64,000 bases of DNA from Nansenia antarctica (taxonomy: Eukaryota > Chordata > Actinopteri > Argentiniformes > Microstomatidae). The DNA is taken from contig OZ022339.1 in assembly GCA_963989245.1 (NCBI GenBank), positions 22,916,816-22,980,815 on the forward strand, written 5' to 3'. This document shows positions 52,075-64,000 of this stretch, one piece after another. A program made the translations under genes and the position numbers. The notes under the pieces are model-generated. The model worked only from the letters and a program-made list of their open reading frames with translations. It was not told where the DNA came from and ran no database searches. Positions within the stretch are counted from its first letter, which is position 1. Each line of letters opens with the position of its first letter.

Positions 52075-52394
52075 GCTGATCGCATCTAGGGAGTGAACCT
52101 GGGACGCTGGGATTCACTGCTGAACCCTCTGGAGGTGTCGTGGGCTTATCAGCGAAACATTCATGGAGGAGGACGCCCACTTGACAACCCAAAGGATGCC
52201 ATCGCTCATTTGAACACCACAGAGTCTCATCGGTGCCTTAAGTATGTATCTATCGAGGGATATCAACATCTAGTCTTACACAACAGATCTTAAAAAAATT
52301 ATATTATATAATTCAGTCCAACTTTCACATGTGTACTGACTGACCTCACTTCAAGAATGTATACAGATTGTTGAAACTATTTAGACATTAAGAA

Positions 52395-52421
52395 CATTTA
52401 CACACTCTCTCTTTCTCTTTT

Positions 52422-52490
<69 letters not shown>
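52395..52490. repeat. (CT)n microsatellite
   Basis: CT-rich tract with TTTCT and GTCATTCT interruptions. Confidence 0.9.
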
Positions 52491-53078
52491 TCATCTATCA
52501 GACTATATTTAGTCCAATCCATCTTCTAACTGTGTCAACTGTCAAAATAAGATTTGTGCAAGCCCACAACGTTTCTTCTGGAAAATAATACAAATTCTAA
52601 TTAGAGCATTATGTCTTTCTCTAACTGACTCCCCCCCCCACCCCTGTCTGTGTGCTGCCTGTAGTAAAAAGAATTTCTGGACACACGCAGAATTTCTCAC
52701 AAGGATCATGTGAGGGGAAAAAATGCATTTCACAGCTGGTGCGTCTTTATTTATTTATCTGCGTCTCTCAGACTCTAACCTGCTGCAGACATGCTGCCTG
52801 GACCACGGCCACATACAGAGAAATATCACTTTACCCCAAATACCTCCCGCTCTGCGTCTGCGCACAACCATGATAATACTGCTGGATATCTAGCCTGTCA
52901 GACCTGTCAGACCTAAGGACACTTTAGATAATGCTTTAATAAATACTGAACTTAATAAAGATAGCATACACAATAAAGAACACATTTTAAAACAGCTTCA
53001 AATGATAGAGTAGGAATAGGACCGGTAAATAGCATTGAGAGAGAAATAATAATAATAAAAATAATTATTATTATTGGT

Positions 53079-54332
53079 GTTCGGGTGAACCGGACCCGTT
53101 TTACATTTTTACTTGGTGAGAAATGGTACAAGAATACATTTGATCAATATGAAACTCCATGGCCTTGGCTTATTTTCTATGAAAAACATGTAAAAGTGAA
53201 AAAAAAATTTTTTTACACATCCTACAATACCCCAACACATTTATGTCCTTCATAAGATCTTCGGGTCATTTAGGCCCGGATGCACAGAGACACACAGAAA
53301 CATACACACACTCACACTGACACTCACTCACTCACTCACACACCTCTGCTCTAGCTTTCCCGTGCCAAGAAGCCGTCTGCTCTCGCACTTTTTACCCTTT
53401 GAAGTGCAACATTGTAAACATTTTTACATTTTCTTGCACTGTACAGAACGTATGCAGCAACTGCAAAAAGTACATTTGAGGTACACACACTGTCACATTC
53501 TGTGCTTCATGTGTTGTGTAGACAGGCATACCCATGCACACACAATTGTAGCCAGTGGTATTTCAGAATTATTTGGGATTTTTCAGACATAATACTGTAT
53601 TTCGACAGTGACAGTGAAAACAGTGTACATTCCGATCGTGTTTTGTGATTCAGCATTTGCAGACATTTTTGAGAGATGTATTTCATAGCTATTGGCAAAA
53701 ACAATCTTAGTTTGGTTCTTTCATTTCTATTCTTGTTCATCACCTGTATTTTCTTTACAGCTTTGATTATAATTAGATACATGTGAAATTCAATTGAGAA
53801 TATAAATTCAAATTAATAAACAGCAATGAAAACATTGTTTCATTTACATTTTTCCTAGATAAGTATGATTTATGACACCCAGGTCTTTATTATAGTGGAT
53901 TTTGCATTTTCAAAGTTAGGGGCATCATGTGCGTAAAAACGCTTCTACTCATCATGTTGTCGTTCGGCCCCACCTATTCCCAGGGGTCTGACACTGTGTG
54001 GGTTGTTACTAAGCATCCTCTGCTCCAGCCTCTCCAAAGGGCAGCCCCCTAGATCCACTAGAACAAAAGATATGCACTTTTGAATGTGTACACAGTACCT
54101 ATTGTGCATTATTGGGTACAGTACCTGTTTGTGCCCACAGGAGGCGCCCTTTAATATTATGGGCTATTTTGGGGCTTTCTTGCGCCCTGAGTATACCCCC
54201 TTGTATGGGTCACCCTTGGGACTAGGAGCACCGTGTCAAGACAAGTGCTTTTAAAACCCCAATGATGTCCCGGGTCAACTTGACCCGAACACCACGAAAG
54301 GGTCCAAAAAGTGAACACCACACAAGGGTTAA
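53079..54332. mobile_element. piggyBac-like non-autonomous element remnant
   Basis: The right end reads ...GAACACCACACAAGGG|TTAA (54326-54332), that is CCCTTGTGTGG next to a TTAA target site in reverse. An internal inverted pair, GGTGTTCGGGTGAACCGGAC at 53,079 and CGGGTCAACTTGACCCGAAC near 54,275, defines the arms. The left terminal CCC and TTAA are missing. No transposase ORF remains. Confidence 0.65.
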
Positions 54333-54539
54333 AAATACAAGAGAGGGGGGAAACTAATATTTATAACATTTATAAAAAGGGGAAAAGCTGAATTTATGTA
54401 GGGACTAAAAATGTTTTATCCTGGAATGTAAACAATTTGTATTCAGTCGTACATGTCCTGTAGAAAGCTGCATCATGGTTGTAGAGAGCAGGGCTGGTAG
54501 AGGCCTGAATAGTGTGGGCTTCAGTCTGTTTATAAACAC

Positions 54540-54627
54540 ACACAGCCCACACACACACACACACACACAGCCTGCCCACACACACACACACACAGCCTGC
54601 CCACACACACACACACACACACACACA
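54540..54627. repeat. (CA)n with CAGCC interruptions
   Basis: CACACA blocks separated by ACAGCCTGCCC. It sits at the 5' edge of the SINE. Confidence 0.9.
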
Positions 54628-54893
54628 GGGCGGCTGTGGCGCAGGAGGTAGAGTCGCCGTCTAATGATCACATGGTTGGCAGATCAGCAGTTCGAATCCC
54701 GGCTAGCCACATGTCGAAGTGTCCTTGGGCAAGACACTGAACCCCAAAATTGCTCCCAATGAGCGGGCCGGCGCCTTGCATGGTAGCTTGCCGCCATTGG
54801 TGTGTGAATGTGTGTGTGAATGGGTGAATGAGAGGCCGTTGTAAAGCGCTTTGGAATAAGGCGCTATATAAGTCAGTCCATTTACCATTTACA
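54628..54893 (+). mobile_element. tRNA-derived SINE, most complete copy
   Basis: Head GGGCGGCTGTGGCGCAGGAG (A box) and GTTCGAATCCCGG (B box), body GTCCTTGGGCAAGACACTGA, CATGGTAGCTTGCCGCCATT, then AAAGCGCTTTGGAATAAGGC and the end AGTCAGTCCATTTACC. Members of the family sit at 27.6 (+), 30.3 (-) and 31.5 kb (-). Confidence 0.82.
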
Positions 54894-54939
54894 CACAGAC
54901 AGCCCACACACACACACTACACTGTTCACCAGGAGAAAG

Positions 54940-55070
54940 AGCTGAGATGAGGAGAGGAGAGGAGAGGAGACGGAGAGGAGACAGAGAGGAGACGGAGAGG
55001 AGAGGAGACAGAGAGGAGAGGAGAGGAGAGGAGACAGAGAAGAGTGGAGAGGAGAGGAGAGGAGAGGAGT
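54940..55070. repeat. GGAGAGGAGA / GGAGACAGA array
   Basis: Purine-only tandem units of 5-15 bp. Confidence 0.85.
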
Positions 55071-55364
55071 CTGAAGATGCTACGTAACAAGCTAGCTAGC
55101 GTATCCCAGATCAGCCAGAGGGCCTTGAGATCAATGTCATCTATCTGGGGTGACACAGACTGCTGGGGGCTCTCTGGGAGGGAGGGGGGAGCCAGGACAG
55201 AGGGTGTGGGGGAGGGGATGTCATGCGATGTGTGTGTGGGGGAGGGGGAGGTCATGCGATGTGTGTGTGGGGGAGGGTTATGTCATCGCTGACAGTAAGT
55301 AGGGTTTCTGTGTAAGCCTGAGTAATGGTGCGGAAACTAAACTGTGTTATATAACCTGCACTCT

Positions 55365-55435
55365 CAGAGCCCCCCCCTCCCCACCCCCCACCACGGGTGA
55401 GCTGAGCCTTGGGGGGGGGGGGGGGGGGGGGTTAA
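55365..55435. repeat. C-rich and 22-bp poly(G) tract
   Basis: CCCCCCCTCCCCACCCCCCACC followed closely by a run of about 22 G. The strands can pair as a hairpin. Confidence 0.85.
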
Positions 55436-56379
55436 CTCAGCGATCTGCTGGGGGAGTGATTCATGTGTGAGAGAGAGAGAGAGTTTACATCTCAGTGTGA
55501 TGCTCCTAGCAACGCAAGGCTTCCACACGCTGTCCATATGGGTGTGTGTGTGTGTGTGTGTTACATCTCAGTGTGATGCTCCTAGCAACGCAAAGCTTTA
55601 ACACGCTGCAGAGTGCAGTCGATATGTCTGTGTGTGCGTGCGTGCGTGCTGTGCTGTGCTGTGCCCTGAACAAAGCACCCACGCCCAGTCCCTGTACATC
55701 GACATCTAACAGGGTCAGAGGCGGCCTGTTGTCTGGCGCCCTCTGGTGGCCGCACTAGGAACAGCAGCTGAGCCCCGCGGGCGAAAATCCCTCAGTAACC
55801 TCGCATAAACAAACAACGTCATGAAATATAAAACAAGCCATAACAGAGAGCAACTATGTGGGGATCTGGCAGGAGTGTCTCAACTGACTAAACCAGTTTG
55901 TTGTCTTATTGTGTAACTTGTCTGCGTTTATTTGGTCTCAGCTCTCAGCTGTTGTCTGAGGGAACGGATGTGAGCTTGGCTCTGAGGGGAGACCTCGGAG
56001 GGTGAAAGGTCGTGACCTCACATGTGAGCGTGTTTCTCTGTCGGCCCGGGGGTCGATGCTCCCGGGGGGGGGGGGTCCGGGGTTCAGAGGTCCGGGGTCC
56101 AGAGGGTTAAAGATGGACGTGTTGTGTGTCCAGTACCTCTGCTCCTCTGAGTCAGTCAGTGCTCTAGTCTACAAGACCTCTGTTTTTAACTGTGTTGTTG
56201 CTAGAGGCGTATCTGAAATGTATTAACTAGCCTGCGTGTGTGTGTGTCTTTCTTTAGAAGCCGAGGACGCTGAGGTGTTGATGAGGTGTCAGTTGGGATT
56301 TGTGTGAACTCTGACATGTCAGGTGATGGTTTGGTTTGGGCCCCAGGGGGATGCAGAGGATTAATGTAGCTGTCTGGTG

Positions 56380-57200
56380 AGGCACAGAGACAACAGACAC
56401 AGAGAGATAACAGAGACAACAGACACAGAGACAACAGACACAGAGAGGTAAAAGACACAGAGACAACAGACACAGAGAGGTAAAAGACACAGACACAGAG
56501 ACACCAGACACAGAGGTAACAGACACAACAGACACAGAGGTAACAGACACACAGAGGTAACAGACACAGAGAGGTAACAGACACAGAGAGGTAAAAGACA
56601 CAGACACAGAGACACCAGACACAGAGGTAACAGACACAACAGACACAGAGGTAACAGACACACAGAGGTAACAGAGACAACAGACACAGAGAGGTAACAG
56701 ACACACAGAGGTAACAGACACAGAGAGGTAAAAGACACAGAGGAGACAGACACAGAGACAACAGACACAGAGAGGTAACAGAGACAACAGACACAGAGGT
56801 AACAGACACAGAGGTAACAGACACAGAGAGGTAACAGAGACAACAGACACAGAGGTAACAGACACAGAGAGGTAACAGACACAGAGAGGTAACAGAGACA
56901 ACAGACACAGAGAGGTAACAGACACAGAGAGGTAACAGAGACAACAGACACAGAGGTAACAGACACAGAGAGGTAACAGAGACAACAGACACAGAGGTAA
57001 CAGACACAGAGAGGTAACAGAGACAACAGACACAGAGAGGTAACAGACACAGAGAGGTAACAGAGACAACAGACACAGAGGTAACAGACACAGAGAGGTA
57101 ACAGAGACAACAGACACAGAGAGGTAACAGACACAGAGAGGTAACAGACACAGAGAGGTAAAAGACACAGAGGAGACAGACACAGAGACAACAGACACAG
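56380..57200. repeat. ACAGAGAGGTAACAGAGACAACAGAC minisatellite
   Basis: About 800 bp of ACACAGAGAGGTAACAG and AGACAACAG subunits in changing order. Open in all three minus-strand frames (LCLLPLCVCY pattern). Not coding. Confidence 0.93.
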
Positions 57201-57204
57201 ATCT

Positions 57205-57335
57205 AACAACGCTTAGATTGTGGGTTAGATTCCCGTTGGGACCGTGTATACTGCAAATGTATGTATGCACTCACTGCAATGTAAGTCACTTTGGATAAAA
57301 GCGTCAGCTAAATGGCATATATTATTATTACCAGT
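57205..57335 (+). mobile_element. tRNA-derived SINE (7.37-kb family), 5' part lost
   Basis: B-box-like GGGTTAGATTCCCG, then CACTGCAATGTAAGTCACTT and GGATAAAAGCGTCAGCTAAA. It directly follows the minisatellite, which may have replaced its head. Confidence 0.7.
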
Positions 57336-58285
57336 GTAGGTAATAATAGCTGAGCCACTCAGTGTTCATGTCCTGACCAGACCGTCAGTGTAATAACAGT
57401 GTTATAACAGGAACAGCTCTGTCTGTCTGGCCTCTCACTCTCCAGCAGAGCAAAAAGTAAATTAGCAGGACAGAGTCATCTGGACTACTCCCCCATGGTA
57501 ACACTGCCCTAAATATAGACCTGCTGGTGCTGAAGCTTTACACATTTCATTAGATTTATTAAAAAATGTAAAAGGTTTAAAGCTGTCTATTCAGGAATGA
57601 AAGTCCTTTTCACAGAGTAGATGGAGTCAGACAGCCTCTTTATTTCAGAGTGGGAATACAAATGTTTCAAACAAACCTTTTATTGAAGAAGCATTCACAC
57701 GTCATTTCAACCTCGGTGTGCTTTTGTACAAGCGCGTCTGGTATGAGGAACGCAGCCAAGCCTGTCACACTGTCACAATCTACTGAGTCGAAAGGCGAAC
57801 GGAGAAACGGATCCTTGACAGAAATAAAAACACCTTCTCTGACATCACATTTACAAAGACATTCCTGCCGTTTGCTAAATCAGGCAAATTATAATAATGT
57901 CTGTATAATAAACACTGATAGAAACGAAAAACGTGTGCTTTAAATAAAATCAGCTTTGGTAGTTTGGAAAAACAAACTTATAATAATAACATTCCTTCAA
58001 TGATTTTACATTCTTACCCCCCTTAAATGTTAACTTGTTGTTTTTTACTTTCAGGGCTCAACCCAGAGTCAGTGTTCATCTTTAATTACACAGCTTTCAA
58101 ACGCACAGACACAGCGTATGTGTATGCATGTATATTATATAATATCCAACAAAGATGGATAACCTTGCGGTTTTCAGATAAACATCTGTTTTATTCTTCC
58201 CAGGGTTTGTGCAACCACGCTTTAAATATCACACCCACTTGAGGATGACCTGGTGCTCTGCATGAGCAGAGAAATCACAACCATC
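57336..58285. other. Intergenic AT-rich unique sequence
   Basis: Ordinary low-repeat sequence with short ORFs of no recognisable family (for example plus strand 57,650-57,943). No splice or domain evidence for a gene. It could hold regulatory DNA, but nothing specific is visible. Confidence 0.5.
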
Positions 58286-58289
58286 ATGA

Positions 58290-59330
58290 CCACAGCAGCT
58301 AGTTATCCTCTGGTCTGACAGCAGCTAGTTAGCTAGTTAGCCCCTGGTCTGACAGCAGCTAGTTAGCCCCTGGTCTGACAGCAGCTAGTTAGCCCCTGGT
58401 CTGACAGCAGCTAGTTAGCCCCTGGTCTGACAGCAGCTAGTTAGCCTCTGGTCTGACAGCAGCTAGTTAGCCTCTGGTCTGACAGCAGCTAGTTAGCCTC
58501 TGGTCTGACAGCAGCTAGTTAGCCTCTGGTCTGACAGCAGCTAGTTAGCCTCTGGTCTGACAGCAGCTAGTTAGCCTCTGGTCTGACAGCAGCTAGTTAG
58601 CTAGTTAGCCCCTAGTCTGACAGCAGCTAGTTAGCTAGTTAGCCCCTAGTCTGACAGCAGCTAGTTAGCCCCTAGTCTGACAGCAGCTAGTTAGCCCCTA
58701 GTCTGACAGCAGCTAGTTAGCCCCTGGTCTGACAGCAGCTAGTTAGCCCCTAGTCTGACAGCAGCTAGTTAGCTAGTTAGCCCCTAGTCTGACAGCAGCT
58801 AGTTAGCTAGTTAGCCCCTAGTCTGACAGCAGCTAGTTAGCCCCTAGTCTGACAGCAGCTAGTTAGCCCCTGGTCTGACAGCAGCTAGTTAGCCCCTGGT
58901 CTGACAGCAGCTAGTTAGCCCCTAGTCTGACAGCAGCTAGTTAGCCCTGGTCTGATAGCAGCTAGTTAGCCCTGGTCTGACAGGAAACTAGTTATCCTCT
59001 GGTCTGACAGAAGCTAGTTAGCCTCTGGTCTGACAGGAAACTAGTTATCCTCTGGTCTGACAGCAGCTAGTTAGCTAGTTAGCCCTGGTCTGACAGCAGC
59101 TAGTTAGCTAGTTAGCCCTGGTCTGACAGCAGCTAGTTAGCTAGTTAGCCCTGGTCTGACAGCAGCTAGTTAGCCCTGGTCTGACAGCAGCTAGTTAGCC
59201 CCTAGTCTGACAGCAGCTAGTTAGCTAGTTAGCCCCTGGTCTGACAGCAGCTAGTTAGCTAGTTAGCCCCTGGTCTGACAGCAGCTAGTTAGCTAGTTAG
59301 CCCTGGTCTGACAGCAGCTACGGTTAGCTG
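58290..59330. repeat. GCAGCTAGTTAGCCCCTGGTCTGACA minisatellite
   Basis: About 38 units of 26 bp (AGCAGCTAGTTAGCCCCTGG+TCTGAC) with GGT/AGT and CCC/CTC variants, and longer units carrying an extra TAGTTAGC. Confidence 0.94.
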
Positions 59331-59994
59331 GTCTGGGGTGGACTAGTTAAAGGGCTTTAGATGACCTATGACCTTGAGCTCCTTGCAGGATGCTCCCATC
59401 CTACAGACTGACCAATCAGAGTGAGATACAATATATATATATATTCAGTAGAATTCACTACAATGGATATGCTTAAGAGGAATTAACTAGAGTATGGTTA
59501 AAGTTGGCAAGGAATGTTTGTATTAAAAAATGGACAGAAATTGTATTTAAAGGTTAATAGCCCGGGGGTTTGGTTTGAGAGACAAGCTAAGGTTCACACA
59601 CTGTGTAAACAACATCTCTCACGCTTGAAGGTCGTCGTGGTTGAACACTGTCTAGTCTAATCATCACATACACTGTTGTATGAGTCGGGGCTGTGACAGG
59701 GAGGCTGTTAGAGTTAAATCGTTGTGCCATATTATGTTTTTGCTACAGCAGCTGAGAGGGTTGAATACGCCCTGTCATGTAGAGATTGGTTCCTGGGGGA
59801 GGGCGCTGGGGGGCTGTGATTGGGTTAGTGTCTAGGGTGGTCTGGCAGGCGTGCTGCCTAGCTGCTACTGAGTACGAGTGCAAATTGTGCAAATTGTCTA
59901 ACGGCGATTATGAGCCAGATCCATTCAGTGCTTTTCCTCGTCTTTGTGCATCAGTGAATAATACTCATCTGGACAGCAGCCCCCCCTCCTCAGG

Positions 59995-60265
59995 CTCTAG
60001 GTGGGGTATAGATGGGGTTCTAGGTGGGGTATAGGGTTCTAGGTGGGGTATAGGTGGGGTTCTAGGTAGGTGGGGTTCTAGGTGGGGTATGGGGGTATAG
60101 GTGGGGTTCTAGGTGGGGTATAGGTGGGGTTCTAGGTGGGGTATAGGTGGGGTTCTAGGTGGGATATAGGGTTCTAGGTGGGGTTCTAGGTGGGGTTCTA
60201 GGTAGGGTATAGGGTTCTAGGTGGGGTATAGGTGGGGTTCTAGGTGGGGTTCTAGGTGAGGTATG
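59995..60265. repeat. GGGGTTCTAGGTGGGGTATAGGT minisatellite
   Basis: About 20 units of 10-23 bp, each with one or two GGGG runs. Strong G-quadruplex potential on the plus strand. Confidence 0.9.
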
Positions 60266-60611
60266 GGGAGTTGCTTTGTGACAGAGATGCTTTAAAGGGG
60301 AGGGCGAGAAAGGCACAGAGATTTGGGATTTTTTTTCCCCTTCTTTTTCTTTTTGTTCACCAGTCGTTTCCTCTCCTCTGCGACACAGCCCTGCAGAGGT
60401 TCTAGAACCCTGTCCCCTTCCATTACTGTCACCAGCCAGACGGAGGCCCCAGTACCCCCCCCCTCACCCCCCCCCCCTTCACACACCCACCCGCCCCCCC
60501 CCCCACCCCCCAGGACTCTCAGAGACACTCCTGTCAACAGAAAGAGACAGACGACGAAAACAAAATCTAAAAACGGCAAGACAAATTTTCACCTTCGCTA
60601 AATTCATCCTG

Positions 60612-60830
60612 ACAGGATACCTAGCCTAGCCAACATACAGCCTAGCCGACACACAGCCTAGCCGACACACAGCCTAGCCGACACACAGCCTAGCCAACAT
60701 ACAGCCTAGCCAACATACAGGCTAGCCAACATACAGCCTAGCCAACATACAAGCTAGCCACCAACATACAGCCTAGCCAACATACAAGCTAGCCACCAAC
60801 ATACATACACATACATACATACATAAACGT
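60612..60830. repeat. CAGCCTAGCCAACATACAGC minisatellite
   Basis: About 11 units of 16-20 bp ending in a CATA microsatellite. Confidence 0.9.
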
Positions 60831-61439
60831 CAGTCAACATTAGAAACAACTTACAGACAAACAGCTAAACAAGCAGCCCCCCCTCCCTGACAGAGACACG
60901 TCTATCTGGGTCTGCCCCCCCCCCCCCTCCTCCTCCTCCCCCTCCCCCTCCCCCACACTGCCCCCCCTCCTCCTCCCCACTGATGCTGTGAGCAGGTGAC
61001 AGGCGAGGTTACTAGAGGAGACTCCAGCACCTTCAGCTCAACCTAGATTTCAGTTCCACTTCTCCTCCTCTCCTCCTCCTCCTCCTCCCTGTTAGAGTGG
61101 TGAAGAAGCTCTCGTTTTCATTCGTCGTCTGAAACGGTTTCCAGCGCTGGACAGCTGTGTAACAGGGTTTCCAGCGCTGGACAGCTGTGTCCAGGGGTTT
61201 GGGGGGGGAGTTTTGCCACAGTGAAAGTGTTGACTGAAGCGTTACCATAGACACAGAGCAAATGTTAGAGGAAATAAACAAGTTTATCCGTGAGCAGGGT
61301 GTAAAAATGCCGATGTAAACTCCCCTCTTGTTCACCTCTGGATGAAGTATTTCGTACCATTGTTTTGTTTGGCTAAGACCCAAAGTAATTAAGCTTGACA
61401 CGGACGTCAGTGAAGAGTTAATTACTCCCTTATCTTACC

Positions 61440-62040
61440 CATGCTTTTTTGACAGACAGATAACATTTCTTAAATACTCTTTTTGACCGCCACTATAAAC
61501 AGGCTTCGCTGCTTTTGGCAGCAGGCTTCTTTAACGACCAACACACCAACAACAGCAACACTGATCAAAACACTGATCTCACACATACAGTAGTAGATTG
61601 TTTTCCAAAAAAGATTCTCTGTAAACCTTCCAAAAGCACATCATTATTATCATATCATTTACTACACTATTAACTCTCCAAAGTGTTTTGTGTTTTTTCC
61701 ACAAAAAGAGTTTTTTCTTTGTCGATGCTTTTCCCACAGGGGGCCCAGCGACAATGACAACAAAGAAGAGAGAGAGACGATAAAAAGCGTTGCTTTTGCA
61801 GTGCATTCTGGGATTTTAGTCAATATTTACAAGGCCCCCCCAACCAAAACCCCTTAGAGAGTTCCAATGCACCAAGTTTATCTATGTACAACCTTATCTT
61901 CAATAATCCTAGCCCACTTTCCAGTCCAGTCCTGTTCAGGTCTTTAATGCTTCCCGAATGGCAAGTCACACCCTTCATCTTTAGGGGGGTTTCGCCCCCA
62001 AGTGTCAGTAGTAGTAGTAATAATCATACTAGCATCATCA
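61440..62040 (-). other. bag5: Probable BAG5 3' UTR
   Basis: AT-rich sequence downstream (minus sense) of the BAG5 stop. An ATTAAA (minus) lies near 61,955. The cleavage site is uncertain. Confidence 0.5.
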
Positions 62041-63277
<1,237 letters not shown>

Positions 63278-63284
63278 CTGGATG

Positions 63285-63730
63285 GTAAATGAATTATAAA
63301 TGTATACTTCTGCGTCGAATTTACACCGTAGCCTACGCAAGGGCTCTCCCAATTTATAGTTCTGCGTTGGTCGGTCTGCGTCGCGTTGGTCGGTGTACTC
63401 ATAGCGGCATAATAGCGATTTTTTTGTTATGCTTGTTGCAAAGAAAATGTCTATAATGCATTGAAATGACATTCAACTAAGATAATAAGATGGTTATCAT
63501 CATTTTTCTAATGTTTATTAATAAGTAATTACAGAAAAAGTAAATGACATTTCTGTCATGGCTTCCGCATTTTGGCCTACGAGAGAGTCGGAATCATGTC
63601 GGAATCATGTGCTACCAAGCGGACCAATCACAGTTCTTACGGTCTGTGTAGGTATGCCGCGTAGTTACATTTTTGGAGAGGTGCGCGTGAGCCTACGGCG
63701 TAGATTTTACACAGAAGTATAAATTGGGCT
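63285..63730. mobile_element. Harbinger-like MITE in a BAG5 intron
   Basis: GTATACTTCTGCGTCGAATT and CACCGTAGCCTACGC on the left match, inverted, the right end CGGCGTAGATTTTACACAGA+AGTATAAATTGGGCTTTA. The subterminal CCCAATTTATAGTTCTGCGT repeats the terminus. No ORF. The family call is from memory of fish elements. Confidence 0.65.
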
Positions 63731-63764
63731 TTAGATTCTTGTCGAAATTGTCGAATACCATCAT

Positions 63765-64000
63765 GGGAACCCTTGCTTTCAAACTTTGCAAACATGAAGC
63801 TAAGAATCTAGGTGTGATTATAGATTCTGACTTGAGCTTTGAGCCTCACATCAAATCTATCACTAATCTATGCTTTTTAGCATCTACGGTTATATTATAT
63901 CTTCTCCGGCAAGCTGATGCAGCTTGGGACTATTGTAACGGTCTCCTTTCTGGTCTTCTGAAGAAAGCTGTTGGCCAGCTGCAATTAGTCCAAAATGCAG
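63765..64000 (+). mobile_element. Rex1-like LINE fragment (continues past the window end)
   Basis: It reads KNLGVIIDSDLSFEPHIKSI and AAWDYCNGLLSGLLKKAVGQ, then LQLVQNA at the window edge; this is the segment just upstream of the fragment at 20.18 kb. Confidence 0.75.

Larger units (their letters stand above)
49640..52295 (+). mobile_element. RLE-type LINE (R2/HERO/NeSL group), 5'-truncated
   Basis: A non-LTR element abutting the Tc1 right end. RT motifs: SAPGPNGVPYRLYKNAPDVL, LIPKEKDSTEIGQFRQISLL, VVFLDLTNAFGSVPHNLLW, GIMAGCTISPLAFTLAMEVI and AYMDDLTTLT. Downstream are a zinc-knuckle-like CQSPATLKHILVGC...H and a restriction-like endonuclease signature (LRPDLVLW, VYIIELTVPWEGAVEEAYER). Frames change at about 50,010 and 51,410. 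The 5' part is missing. The group is assigned by domain order (RT then endonuclease), not by alignment. Confidence 0.85.

Noticed and set aside
54628..54710. tRNA gene candidate
   Set aside because: It is the 5' head of a repeated SINE; three other copies with the same body exist in the window.
56201..57270. Minus-strand ORFs of 282-338 codons rich in Leu/Cys/Val
   Set aside because: A tandem-repeat artefact; the hydrophobic pattern comes from TCTGTTACCTCTCTGTG units, not from membrane segments.
57650..58242. Short plus-strand ORFs (97 and 71 codons) in unique sequence
   Set aside because: No recognisable domain, no clear splice sites and a length expected by chance in AT-rich DNA.

Overview
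This window is vertebrate nuclear DNA, almost certainly from a teleost fish. Genes are split by GT-AG introns. The interspersed repeats are typical of fish: Tc1, Rex1-like and L2-like LINEs, tRNA-derived SINEs, and an LTR element resembling the Gmr1 group. Tandem repeats are extremely dense. The gene order MARK3(+) / CKB(-) / TRMT61A(+) / BAG5(-) is the order I know from human 14q32, so this is a conserved synteny block. High microsatellite load and a Gmr1-like element would fit a gadiform, but I cannot name the species.

Region 1 (1-5.8 kb): the 3' end of MARK3, including a 9-residue microexon, a 74-bp cassette exon and the KA1-domain last exon. The last two exons are open in two frames, and which one is used depends on the cassette. 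Region 2 (5.95-11.0 kb, minus strand): a complete creatine kinase B gene whose exon lengths give an intact 379-residue protein. It has a TATA/CCAAT promoter and two candidate first coding exons that look mutually exclusive. Region 3 (about 11-25.9 kb): TRMT61A, the catalytic subunit of the tRNA m1A58 methyltransferase, in three coding exons (303 residues). Its introns are filled with minisatellites, including an array of YY1-like motifs.

Region 4 (25.9-61.5 kb): no host gene is recognisable. It holds SINEs, several kilobase-scale tandem arrays, a 24-bp satellite with higher-order structure (38.2-40.3 kb), and a nest of transposons (40.43-49.63 kb). In the nest, a Tc1 element was split by an L2-like LINE, which was itself split by an LTR retrotransposon with identical LTRs and most of pol missing. 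A separate TIR element also landed in the Tc1. Next to it lies a LINE with a restriction-like endonuclease (49.6-52.3 kb), then a piggyBac-like remnant (53.1-54.3 kb). Region 5 (62.04 kb to the end, minus strand): the 3' part of BAG5, with a large CT microsatellite in one intron, a Harbinger-like MITE and Rex1 fragment in another, and a one-base frameshift in a G run.

I found no prokaryotic-type system, CRISPR array or rRNA, and no tRNA gene that can be separated from SINE heads. The observations most worth following are the dual-frame end of MARK3, the duplicated first coding exon of CKB, and the recently inserted gag-pro LTR element. All coordinates and identities come from reading the sequence; no alignment or database search was run.
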